Assembly (NCBI GenBank): GCA_017548805.1
Contig: JAFYZE010000242.1
Location: forward strand, 1 to 6,751
Direction of reading: 5' to 3'
DNA from: Bacteroidales bacterium
GTDB lineage: Bacteria > Bacteroidota > Bacteroidia > Bacteroidales > UBA932
Length of the DNA stretch: 6,751 nt
Shown here: positions 1-6,406 of the stretch, in pieces
How positions within the stretch are numbered: position 1 is the stretch's first letter
Layout of the letters: every line of letters begins with the position of its first letter
Program-made: the position numbers and the translations under genes
Notes under the pieces: model-generated
Told to the model about the DNA's origin: nothing
Seen by the model: the letters and a program-made list of their open reading frames with translations, nothing else
The model's database searches: none

Positions 1-1
1 A

Positions 2-763
2 GAGGCCGACAGGGACAAGGATATCCGTATCGCCGAGACCAGCCGAGACACCCGTATCTATACCGCTGAGGCCAACGCCAAGGCAGTCGAGGGTGAGAAC
101 AACTCCAAGATAGCCATCGCCAACTCCGATGCAACCCGCCGCGAGAAGCAGGCAGAGGCCGAGCGCATCGCCGTCGCAGCAGAGAAGGTCCAGGCCGCTA
201 AGGCCCTTGAGGAGGCCTACAAGAGCGAGCGCGACGCTGAAATCGCCCGCGCCGCACGCGAGAAGGCCACCCAGGAGGCCAACATCGTCGTCGCCGCACA
301 GATCGAGAAGGAAAAAATGATCATCGAGGCCGAAGCACAGGCCGAGCGGCTCCGCCGCGAGGCTCAGGGCCAAGCCGACGCCATCTTCGCGAAGATGGAC
401 GCCCAGGCCCGCGGTGCCCTCGAGATCCTCTCCAAGCAGGCTGCCGGTTTCGGCAAACTGGTGGAGGCCGCCGGCGGAGACGCCAAGGATGCCATCACCA
501 TGTTGATCTCCGACAAGCTGCCTGAGCTCGTCAAGACCCAGGTCGAGGCCGTCAAGGGCATCAAGATCGACAAGGTCACCGTCTGGGACGGTGCAGGTTC
601 CAAGGACGGAGGCAAGACCGCCACTGCCAATTTCATCTCCGGGATGATGCAGTCGGTCCCCCCGCTCGACGAGATTTTCAAGATGGCGGGAATGAGCCTT
701 CCTTCCTACCTCAAGGGCAAGGAAGAGGCTAAGCCCGAAGAGCAAAAGGAGGCTGCTGAATAA
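2..763 (+). CDS. Flotillin-like SPFH protein, C-terminal part (5' partial)
   Basis: The reading frame is open from the window edge to TAA at 761-763, giving 253 residues with the true start outside. Residues 1 to about 140 are a long alanine-, glutamate-, lysine- and arginine-rich stretch with heptad-like spacing and repeated EA/AEA units, typical of the coiled coil that follows the SPFH domain in flotillins. A more globular tail follows, with DKLPELVKTQVEAVKGIKID at about 171-190, then VTVWDG, a glycine-rich turn, and NFISGMMQSVPPLDEIFKMA. That tail is what I recall of the conserved C-terminus of bacterial YqiK/flotillin proteins. Family members are membrane-anchored and oligomerise as scaffolds of ordered membrane domains. 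The SPFH domain and membrane anchor are not visible here. The last residues are acidic and charged (KEEAKPEEQKEAAE). The next gene overlaps the stop codon, so the two are probably translated from one mRNA. Family call is firm; cellular role is inferred. Confidence 0.88.
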   Translation, partial: EADRDKDIRIAETSRDTRIYTAEANAKAVEGENNSKIAIANSDATRREKQAEAERIAVAAEKVQAAKALEEAYKSERDAEIARAAREKATQEANIVVAAQIEKEKMIIEAEAQAERLRREAQGQADAIFAKMDAQARGALEILSKQAAGFGKLVEAAGGDAKDAITMLISDKLPELVKTQVEAVKGIKIDKVTVWDGAGSKDGGKTATANFISGMMQSVPPLDEIFKMAGMSLPSYLKGKEEAKPEEQKEAAE

Positions 764-984
764 TGGCTATAATCGTCAACGTGGACGTAATGCTCGCCCG
801 TAGGAAGATGTCCTCCGGCGAACTCGCCGAGAAGGTGGGCATTTCGGCCGCAAACCTCTCAATCCTGAAGACAGGCAAGGCCAAGGCCATACGCTTCACC
901 ACGCTGAACGCGTTGTGCAATGCCTTGGACTGTCAGCCGGGGGACCTGCTTGAGTACGCTCCGGATCCTTCTGGCTCTACTTAG
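763..984 (+). CDS. Small XRE-family (Cro/C1-type) helix-turn-helix regulator
   Basis: This 73-residue protein is almost entirely one DNA-binding domain. The helix-turn-helix lies at about residues 17-37, with SGELAEKVGISAANLSILKT as the turn and recognition helix. It is followed by the usual third-helix pattern TTLNALCNALDCQPGDLLEY (about 47-65), where CQPGDLLEY is the hallmark of the small YozG-like XRE group. There is no second domain for ligand or dimer contacts, so it should bind DNA as a small dimer. Its ATG overlaps the flotillin TAA by one base (TAATG), which points to translational coupling. Its last 8 bases overlap the 3' end of the convergent GH2 gene. Targets are unknown; self-regulation of the flotillin operon is possible but not shown, since the promoter is outside the window. 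Confidence 0.88.
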   Translation: MAIIVNVDVMLARRKMSSGELAEKVGISAANLSILKTGKAKAIRFTTLNALCNALDCQPGDLLEYAPDPSGST

Positions 985-2782
985 CGCCGTACCAGGACTG
1001 CATCACATAAAAGGCCTTCTTCCGTTCACCTTTCTCGGAGAGAAGGCCTTTTCTGTTGTAGTCGTCCTGTATGCCGTCAAGCATGCGCTTGGGGCTGCGG
1101 AAGTCCTTGAGTATCCAGGGGGAAGCTCCGGCAAGGCCGGGCATGCGGTCGAGCATCGCGATATTCTTGATATAGAGATACTCCTGATAATCCTCGGTGA
1201 AACGCTGGTCCATGGCGCCATGACGCCCGTACACCGCGCCGCCGCCGAACTCCGTGACGATGACCGGCTTCTTGATGTCGAAAGTCCATGTCACTTCGTC
1301 GCATTTCTCCGGAGTACCGTCATACCAGCCGACATACTGGTTGAAACTGATGAGGTCGGCGATCTCCGTGAGCGGATCGTTGACAGTCAGTATCTTACCC
1401 GGTTTTTCAACCTTCTCCATGGCAGCGCTGACCAGGCGGGTGGGATCGAGTTCGCGGGCCTTGGCGATAAGGTTGCCGAGGAATCTCAAGCGGCTGTCAC
1501 CCAGCGGGGTCTCGTTGGCGACGGACCAGATGATTATGTTAGCGCGATTGCGGTCGCGCGTGATCATATCCGTCAGCTGCTGCTCGGCATTGGCATAGGT
1601 ATCGGGATTGTCAAATGAAATGGTCCAGTACACAGGTATCTCGGACCAGACCATGATGCCCATCTCCTCGGCGGCGCGGATCATGTTCTCGTTGTGCGGA
1701 TAGTGCGCGAGGCGCACGAAATTGCAGTTCATCGCTTTTGCCTCAGAGAGAAGGGCGCGTGCGTGCTCAACACTGTTCGCACGTCCGCCGGCACCACCTA
1801 TAAACTCCTCATGGATACTGATGCCCTTGCAGAATACTTCCTTTCCATTGAGAAGGATCCTGTCTCCACGCGTCTCGATGGTCCTGAACCCGATACGGTC
1901 AGATACTTTATCCTCGCCTGAGGACAACGTCACGTCATATAGCTTCGGATTCTCCGGGCACCAGAGCACCGGCTTCGCATCGATCTCGAAACGGGCGACG
2001 CCTGAAGCGTCAGCCGATACCGTCCTTGACACTTTCAGTTCCGGTATCGATACGGTCACTGCCGCCGATACATCAGGCCCGTCCAGCCGGACCCAGCCCG
2101 CGATAACACTCTGTGACCCTTTCTTCAACTGGACGGAATACTCCCTGATGAAAGTCTGAGGAGTCTCGACCAGATACACGCTGCGGGTGATGCCGCCGTA
2201 GTTCCACCAGTCTGAGTTGACGGTCGGGACCCCGTCCATTCGGCGGGTATTGTCCACATTGACTACCAACGAGTTGGCCCCGTCCTGCAGGCGGTCAGTC
2301 ACCTCGAAGTTGAACGGAGTGAAACCGCCCTCGTGGCTGCCGATACGCCGGCCGTTGAGGCCGACGACAGTCTGATAGTTGGCGGCGCCGAAATAGATGA
2401 AATACCTCTTGCCTAGCCGGGGCTTGACTTCAAACTTCGTCCTGTACCACACCGCTCCCTCGTAATAATACAGTTCCGGACGTTGTGTGTTCCAGTCACC
2501 CGGAACCGCCATCTCCTTGGCATAGTCGAAGTCATACTCCACCAGCTTTGTCTGGTCGGAGTAGAAACTCCTGTCGGCGAAGAAGGACGACCTGTCCGGG
2601 ACAGGATTGGCCCGATAGTCCATGGCTCCGGTGTTGTAGACATCGACGATGTATTTCCAGTTCCCGTCCAGGCAGGTCGTGCTGCGGCCGGGAATGTTTA
2701 CTATCTGGGGATACGGCTCCTGTGCGGAAAGCGGCAGGAAAGACATGGTGAAGATGATGATTGCAGGGAGGAATTTCTTCAT
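977..2782 (-). CDS. Secreted glycoside hydrolase family 2, beta-glucuronidase-like
   Basis: The enzyme has 601 residues, close to the usual 600 for short GH2 beta-glucuronidases. Residues 1-20 form a signal peptide (MKKFLPAIIIFTMSFLPLSA, cleavage before QE), so it acts in the periplasm or outside. The jelly-roll sugar-binding domain spans about 30-207 (FGAANYQTVVGLNG; NYGGITR), the Ig-like sandwich about 210-303, and the TIM barrel about 304-600. The acid/base is E424 (WSVANE) and the nucleophile E511 (VIVTEFGG). NQYVGWY (481-487) matches the active-site loop of E. coli GusA, and N576-R577-K578 fits the NxK motif that binds the glucuronate carboxylate in beta-glucuronidases. GH2 members retain configuration. 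An upstream in-frame ATG at 2935 would remove the signal peptide from the N-terminus and run into the divergent gene, so ATG at 2782 was chosen. Beta-galactosidase or another beta-uronidase activity remains possible. Confidence 0.93.
   Translation of the reverse strand: MKKFLPAIIIFTMSFLPLSAQEPYPQIVNIPGRSTTCLDGNWKYIVDVYNTGAMDYRANPVPDRSSFFADRSFYSDQTKLVEYDFDYAKEMAVPGDWNTQRPELYYYEGAVWYRTKFEVKPRLGKRYFIYFGAANYQTVVGLNGRRIGSHEGGFTPFNFEVTDRLQDGANSLVVNVDNTRRMDGVPTVNSDWWNYGGITRSVYLVETPQTFIREYSVQLKKGSQSVIAGWVRLDGPDVSAAVTVSIPELKVSRTVSADASGVARFEIDAKPVLWCPENPKLYDVTLSSGEDKVSDRIGFRTIETRGDRILLNGKEVFCKGISIHEEFIGGAGGRANSVEHARALLSEAKAMNCNFVRLAHYPHNENMIRAAEEMGIMVWSEIPVYWTISFDNPDTYANAEQQLTDMITRDRNRANIIIWSVANETPLGDSRLRFLGNLIAKARELDPTRLVSAAMEKVEKPGKILTVNDPLTEIADLISFNQYVGWYDGTPEKCDEVTWTFDIKKPVIVTEFGGGAVYGRHGAMDQRFTEDYQEYLYIKNIAMLDRMPGLAGASPWILKDFRSPKRMLDGIQDDYNRKGLLSEKGERKKAFYVMQSWYGAK
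1009..1052 (+). terminator. Possible intrinsic terminator inside the GH2 coding sequence
   Basis: A perfect 12-bp inverted repeat, AAAAGGCCTTCT (1009-1020) and AGAAGGCCTTTT (1041-1052), is separated by a 20-base loop. Read on the + strand it starts 24 bases after the XRE stop and has an A-run before and a U-run in the 3' arm, followed by CTGTTGT, so it resembles a moderately stable intrinsic terminator for the flotillin-XRE mRNA. Only 5 of the 12 pairs are G-C and the loop is long. The same bases encode GH2 residues K578-L581 and K588-F591, so the symmetry may instead come from similar KG(L) and KAF codons. No other terminator-like structure was seen nearby. Confidence 0.45.
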
Positions 2783-2803
2783 GGCAGTAAGTGTTATCTC
2801 TGA

Positions 2804-2811
2804 TAAATATA
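2804..2811 (-). promoter_or_regulatory. Probable -7 element of the GH2 gene
   Basis: On the - strand these bases read TATATTTA, matching five of the six fixed bases of the Bacteroidetes -7 consensus TAnnTTTG. A TTTG lies upstream on the same strand (2838-2835) with a 23-base spacer, somewhat longer than usual for a -33 element. The GH2 start at 2782 is about 21 bases downstream, so the leader would be very short. Confidence 0.5.
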
Positions 2812-2831
2812 GCTTAATTTTCCTTATATTT
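2805..2831. repeat. AAATATA/TATATTT inverted repeat in the divergent promoter region
   Basis: AAATATA at 2805-2811 and TATATTT at 2825-2831 form a perfect 7-bp inverted repeat with a 13-bp AT-rich spacer. Each arm coincides with the -7 element proposed for one of the two divergent genes. The symmetry may therefore simply be two promoters facing apart, or it may also be a site for a dimeric regulator. The centre-to-centre distance of the arms is 20 bp, about two helical turns, so both would lie on the same DNA face. Confidence 0.5.
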
Positions 2832-2832
2832 G
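2825..2832 (+). promoter_or_regulatory. -7 promoter element of the CE6-GH51 gene
   Basis: TATATTTG is an exact match to the Bacteroidetes sigma-ABfr -7 consensus TAnnTTTG. It lies 17 bases before the ATG at 2850, so transcription would start only about 10 bases ahead of the start codon. No convincing TTTG -33 element is seen at the expected distance upstream, where the proposed GH2 promoter sits. No Shine-Dalgarno sequence precedes the ATG, as is common in this phylum. Confidence 0.65.
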
Positions 2833-2849
2833 AACAAATAACCATTGTC

Positions 2850-5800
2850 ATGAACCGTAAAACTCTTTTGACCCTGGCGGCGCTGGCAGCCTGTCTGACG
2901 CTGAGCGCCCAGAAACCTGATCCTAATTTCTTCATCTACCTGTGTTTCGGCCAGTCCAACATGGAAGCCGGAGCCCGTCCTGCGGAACAGGACGAAGGCT
3001 TCAACGATCCGCGTTTCCAGTTCATGGCGGCCGTGGACATGCCGCGCTTCCAGCGCGAGCGGAACCACTGGTACACGGCCGTCCCGCCCATCTGCAGGGA
3101 GACCAACAACATGGGTCCCGTCGATTTCTTCGGCCGCAAGATGATAGAAGTCCTGCCGGAACAATACAAAGTGGGCGTTATCAACGTCTCAGTCGCCGGA
3201 GCCAAGCTTGAGCTTTGGGACAAGGACGCCTGCGAGGAATATCTGGCAATGGAAGCAGCTGACCCGTCGCGAAGCTGGCTAGTGAACATGGCCAAGGAAT
3301 ACGGTATGAGCCCCTACCAGCGCCTGATGGAGACCGCGCGTGAAGCGCAGAAATACGGTGTCATCAAGGGAATGCTGCTGCATCAGGGTGAGTCCAATCC
3401 AGACGATCCCGAGTGGCCCGGCCGCGTGAAGAAGATCCACGACGATCTCTGCGCCGACCTCGGACTGAATCCTGACGCCATTCCCCTCCTGGCCGGAGAA
3501 TTGAAATATGCCGAACAGGACGGCGTATGCGCCGCTTTCAACGAAGTGGTGCTGCCGCACCTGCCGGAAGTCATGCCCAACGCTTACATCATTTCCGCCC
3601 TTGGCTGTGAAAGCACCGGCGACCAGTTCCATTTCAGCACTGAAGGCATGCGCCTCATGGGCTACAGGATGGCTGACAAGATGCTCCAGCTGCAGGGATT
3701 CAAGGAGGTCGAGCGCCGCACTCTCGACCTCAACCCGGACAAGCTCGGCATCGGGATCAGTCCCACCCTGGCCGGCATTTTCTTCGAGGACATCAACCAG
3801 TCCGTGGACGGAGGCATCTGCGCCCAGCTGATCCAGAACAATTCCTTCCAGGCATACAATGTCCCGGACGGACCGGAGAATGAGTTCTCCACCTGCGACA
3901 CCGTCTTCTTCGGATGGACGGTGCTGCGCGGCGAAGGTTCCGAGGGCATAGCCCGCGCAGTGGCGGACAAGCCCCTTGTGCCCGGTCTCAAGAGATACTA
4001 TGACTTCGACCCCAACGACGAATACGACGACGAACTGCGTTATGCGCAGTACAGTGTACGTTTCGACATCGCAAAGGCCGGTACCGGATTCGGCGTCGCG
4101 GCCAACGGCTACGGCATAGCCGAATACAAAAAGGGCCCCGGCCTCATCTACTCGGACAATACCCAGGTGGCATCCATCCCTGCCGTGCAGGGCGTCAGCT
4201 ACGACCTTGGACTCTACCTTCAAGGTCCTGATTATAAGGGAAATATCTCTGTCTATCTCGAAGACGCAGCCGGCAACCGCAACTCCAATGTCATAGCGAT
4301 CCCGAAGCTCGGAGACTTCTGGAAGCAATATACGGGAACGCTGACTGCCGAGCGCTCCGTGGACAGCCGCCTCGCCATCGTAGCGGACGCCCCGGGCACA
4401 TTCTGGCTCGACTTCGTCACCCTCGTGCCCGAGGCCTCGCAGCTCTGGGAAGGCGGCAAGTACGGTCCTTTCCGCAAGGACCTCCTCGAAGCCCTTGCGG
4501 ACCTGCATCCTACCTTCATGCGTTTCCCCGGAGGATGCGCATCGGAGGGCCCGAACTATTTCGGCCAGGTATTCTGGAAGAATTCCATAGGCCCGCGCGA
4601 GGAGCGCATCGGCTTCCGCAACCACTGGGGATACTGGACCTCGCAATACATCGGCTTCTATGATTATCTGCTGATGGCTGAAGGCCTTGGAGCCACTCCC
4701 CTGCCCGTCCTCAACAACGGCGTCACCTGCCAGTTCGCAGGACATAAGTACATCGCACCACTTGAGACCCAGGCCGACCGCGACCGTTTCTACAACATCT
4801 TCGTAAAGGACGCCCTTGACTTCATTGAGTTCTGCAACGGAGGGACTGACACGGAGTGGGGCGCGAAACGCGCAGCCATGGGACATCCCGAGCCGTTCAA
4901 CCTCAAGTACTTAGGCATAGGAAATGAGAACCGCGGGGATGAATTCTGGGAGCGCTTTGACATCATCTACAAGGCAGTCAAGGAGAAATATCCTGAGATA
5001 ACCATCGTTTCCACCGCCGGAGCGTCGGATGCCGGAAGAGAATTCAACGCCAACATGACCCAGATCGACGCCAAATACCCCGACACCATCGTGGACGAGC
5101 ACTACTACAAGGGCGACGACTGGTTCTACTCCAATGGCGACCGCTATGCTCCCGGCAAGACCCGCGGTGCAGAAGGCAATACCTATGACAGGAGCAAGCC
5201 CACGCGCGTTTTTGTCGGTGAGTTCGCCAACAACAGGGCCAACAACGCCTACTCTTCCGCGATGGCAGAAGCCGCCTACTGGACCAGCTTGGAGCGCAAT
5301 TCAGACATGGTGGTGATGGCTGCTTACGCTCCCCTCTTCTGCAAGAAGGGCTTCAACAAGTGGGACTCCAACCTCATCTGGTTCGATAACCGCGGCATGT
5401 GGCGATCCTGCAACTACTATTACCAGAAACTGTTCTCCGTCGCCGGAGACCGCGCTTTCGAGACTTCTGCGGTCATGAACGGAGGAGAAGAGGACGGCAA
5501 GGTCTACACCTCACCCACCATCGACTCCAAGACGGGCGAGATCTTCATCAAGTTCGTCAATTCCGAAGCGGTGGACAAGCTCCTCACCGTCAACACCGGT
5601 TCGGGCACGGCTTACGAAGCCACGGTAGAGTTCGTGTCGTCACACGACACTTCCGTGAAGAACCAGGGCGACCAGAACTACTACTCAAGCCATCCTGACT
5701 ACGCGGCGCCGGCCTCCGCAGGACCCAGGGCCGGAGAGCGTCCGGGCATGGTCGGCCAGGCCTTCCGCTTCGGCCGCAGGGTGAAGTACACAGAAGCCGT

Positions 5801-5900
5801 CGTTCCGCACACCAAGGCCCTCGGTACCGTCCAGAAGTCCTTCGAATTCACAATGCCGGAGAACTCCATCGGAATCCTACGGCTCAAACCGGTGAAATAG
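2850..5900 (+). CDS. Secreted bifunctional CE6 acetyl esterase - GH51 alpha-L-arabinofuranosidase
   Basis: The protein has 1016 residues. Residues 1-20 are a signal peptide (cleavage after LSA, before QK); LAAC at 12-15 also resembles a lipobox. Residues about 25-287 are an SGNH-type esterase of the CE6/SASA group: GQSNM with nucleophile S36, HQGES at 178-182, and GDQFHF with D258 and H261. Residues about 291-1016 are a full long-form GH51 enzyme: N-terminal part (GIFFEDINQSVDGG, 309-322), a CBM4-like beta-sandwich (about 380-528), the TIM barrel with FMRFPGGCASEG (556-567), acid/base E693 (LGIGNEN), DEHYY at 749-753, nucleophile E791 (FVGEFA), and the C-terminal beta domain to 1016. The two enzymes join without a visible linker. 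Together they would remove acetyl and alpha-L-arabinofuranosyl groups from one polysaccharide, such as arabinoxylan. ATG 2850 gives the signal peptide; longer starts at 2649 and beyond overlap the GH2 gene. All key catalytic residues are present. Substrate is inferred. Confidence 0.94.
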   Translation: MNRKTLLTLAALAACLTLSAQKPDPNFFIYLCFGQSNMEAGARPAEQDEGFNDPRFQFMAAVDMPRFQRERNHWYTAVPPICRETNNMGPVDFFGRKMIEVLPEQYKVGVINVSVAGAKLELWDKDACEEYLAMEAADPSRSWLVNMAKEYGMSPYQRLMETAREAQKYGVIKGMLLHQGESNPDDPEWPGRVKKIHDDLCADLGLNPDAIPLLAGELKYAEQDGVCAAFNEVVLPHLPEVMPNAYIISALGCESTGDQFHFSTEGMRLMGYRMADKMLQLQGFKEVERRTLDLNPDKLGIGISPTLAGIFFEDINQSVDGGICAQLIQNNSFQAYNVPDGPENEFSTCDTVFFGWTVLRGEGSEGIARAVADKPLVPGLKRYYDFDPNDEYDDELRYAQYSVRFDIAKAGTGFGVAANGYGIAEYKKGPGLIYSDNTQVASIPAVQGVSYDLGLYLQGPDYKGNISVYLEDAAGNRNSNVIAIPKLGDFWKQYTGTLTAERSVDSRLAIVADAPGTFWLDFVTLVPEASQLWEGGKYGPFRKDLLEALADLHPTFMRFPGGCASEGPNYFGQVFWKNSIGPREERIGFRNHWGYWTSQYIGFYDYLLMAEGLGATPLPVLNNGVTCQFAGHKYIAPLETQADRDRFYNIFVKDALDFIEFCNGGTDTEWGAKRAAMGHPEPFNLKYLGIGNENRGDEFWERFDIIYKAVKEKYPEITIVSTAGASDAGREFNANMTQIDAKYPDTIVDEHYYKGDDWFYSNGDRYAPGKTRGAEGNTYDRSKPTRVFVGEFANNRANNAYSSAMAEAAYWTSLERNSDMVVMAAYAPLFCKKGFNKWDSNLIWFDNRGMWRSCNYYYQKLFSVAGDRAFETSAVMNGGEEDGKVYTSPTIDSKTGEIFIKFVNSEAVDKLLTVNTGSGTAYEATVEFVSSHDTSVKNQGDQNYYSSHPDYAAPASAGPRAGERPGMVGQAFRFGRRVKYTEAVVPHTKALGTVQKSFEFTMPENSIGILRLKPVK

Positions 5901-5909
5901 ACTAAATCC

Positions 5910-5944
5910 AAAAGCGCGGATTCCTGAACGGAACCCGCGCTTTT
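5910..5944. terminator. Bidirectional intrinsic terminator between convergent genes
   Basis: AAAAGCGCGG (5910-5919) and CCGCGCTTTT (5935-5944) form a perfect 10-bp stem. After one A-C mismatch the stem continues with TTCC (5921-5924) pairing GGAA (5930-5933) around a 5-base loop TGAAC. The G-C-rich core flanked by A and T runs on both sides works in either direction. It ends the CE6-GH51 transcript 9 bases after its stop and, on the other strand, the ACT-gene transcript 21 bases after its stop. Confidence 0.9.
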
Positions 5945-5965
5945 CAGTCAAAACCGGATCTTCGG

Positions 5966-6394
5966 CTACAGGAGCCTGGAGAGATCCTTCTCCTCGATGA
6001 CATTCAGGCGGTTGGCGGAGATGATGTCGGCGGCTTTCTCGGCATTGTCCGTACGGAAGATGAGGACTCCCTTGCCGTTGAGCAGGAAGGAGTAGAGGTA
6101 GGCGATGCTGATGCCCTCGCCGGCGAAGATCTCGATGGCATCGGCAGCCTTTCCCGGACGGTCGTCGAGCTCGACGGCGAAAACTTCGCAAAGCGAGACG
6201 GCCACACCGGCTTCCTTGAGGACGTTGTAGGCCTTTTCAGGCTGGGAGCAGATGATACGGCAGATACCATAGTCGGCGGTATCAGCGATGGTGGAGGCGA
6301 TCAGCTGGATGTTCTCCTGCTTGAGAAGCTGGAGCACCTTCACGAGGGTGCCCGACTTGTTCTCGATGAAGACGGAAAGTTGATGGACTGTCAT
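5966..6394 (-). CDS. Tandem ACT-domain amino-acid-binding protein
   Basis: The protein has 142 residues with two ACT domains and little else. ACT1 covers about 3-67, beginning HQLSVFIENKSGTL with the glycine-containing turn between strand 1 and helix 1. ACT2 covers about 70-140, with the equivalent turn as DDRPGKA (77-83). ACT domains bind amino acids or related small molecules and regulate metabolism; stand-alone tandem ACT proteins are often misnamed acetolactate synthase regulatory subunits. It lies 12 bases downstream of the phenylacetate-CoA ligase gene on the same strand, so the two are very likely one operon. This pairing, often together with indolepyruvate:ferredoxin oxidoreductase genes, is one I recall from Bacteroidetes and suggests a role in sensing aromatic amino acids or their arylacetate products. 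The oxidoreductase genes are not in view. No Shine-Dalgarno sequence is seen. The ligand is unknown. Confidence 0.9.
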   Translation of the reverse strand: MTVHQLSVFIENKSGTLVKVLQLLKQENIQLIASTIADTADYGICRIICSQPEKAYNVLKEAGVAVSLCEVFAVELDDRPGKAADAIEIFAGEGISIAYLYSFLLNGKGVLIFRTDNAEKAADIISANRLNVIEEKDLSRLL

Positions 6395-6406
6395 AGTTGT
6401 AGGGTT

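Noticed and set aside
129..320. A 63-codon + strand frame rich in R, P and S inside the flotillin region
   Set aside because: It is a frame-shifted reading of the flotillin coiled-coil codons; the flotillin frame is open from the window edge and continues to a conserved C-terminus.
2..320. Repetitive GAGGCC/GCCGAG-like motifs that might be DNA repeats
   Set aside because: They follow from alternating Ala and Glu codons in the coiled coil, with no fixed period or array structure.
920..1618. A 232-codon open frame on the + strand overlapping XRE and GH2
   Set aside because: It is antisense to the GH2 TIM barrel, which has both catalytic glutamates. The frame shows no family signature and ends in a low-complexity GIGIGIG run.
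2649..2849. A 67-residue N-terminal extension of CE6-GH51
   Set aside because: It overlaps the GH2 gene and the promoter region, and it would hide the clear signal peptide that begins at 2850.
2783..2935. A 51-residue N-terminal extension of GH2 from an upstream ATG
   Set aside because: It would bury the signal peptide internally, overlap the coding start of the divergent CE6-GH51 gene and run through both proposed promoters.
3279..4886. A 535-codon open frame on the - strand, antisense to the CE6-GH51 gene
   Set aside because: Its translation has no recognisable domain and is rich in V, A, E, G as expected from the complement of a GC-rich gene with biased third positions. The + strand protein has complete catalytic motifs over the same span.
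5877..6270. Two further - strand frames overlapping the ACT gene
   Set aside because: They are out-of-frame readings of the ACT gene with arginine/serine-rich or low-complexity translations and no family match.
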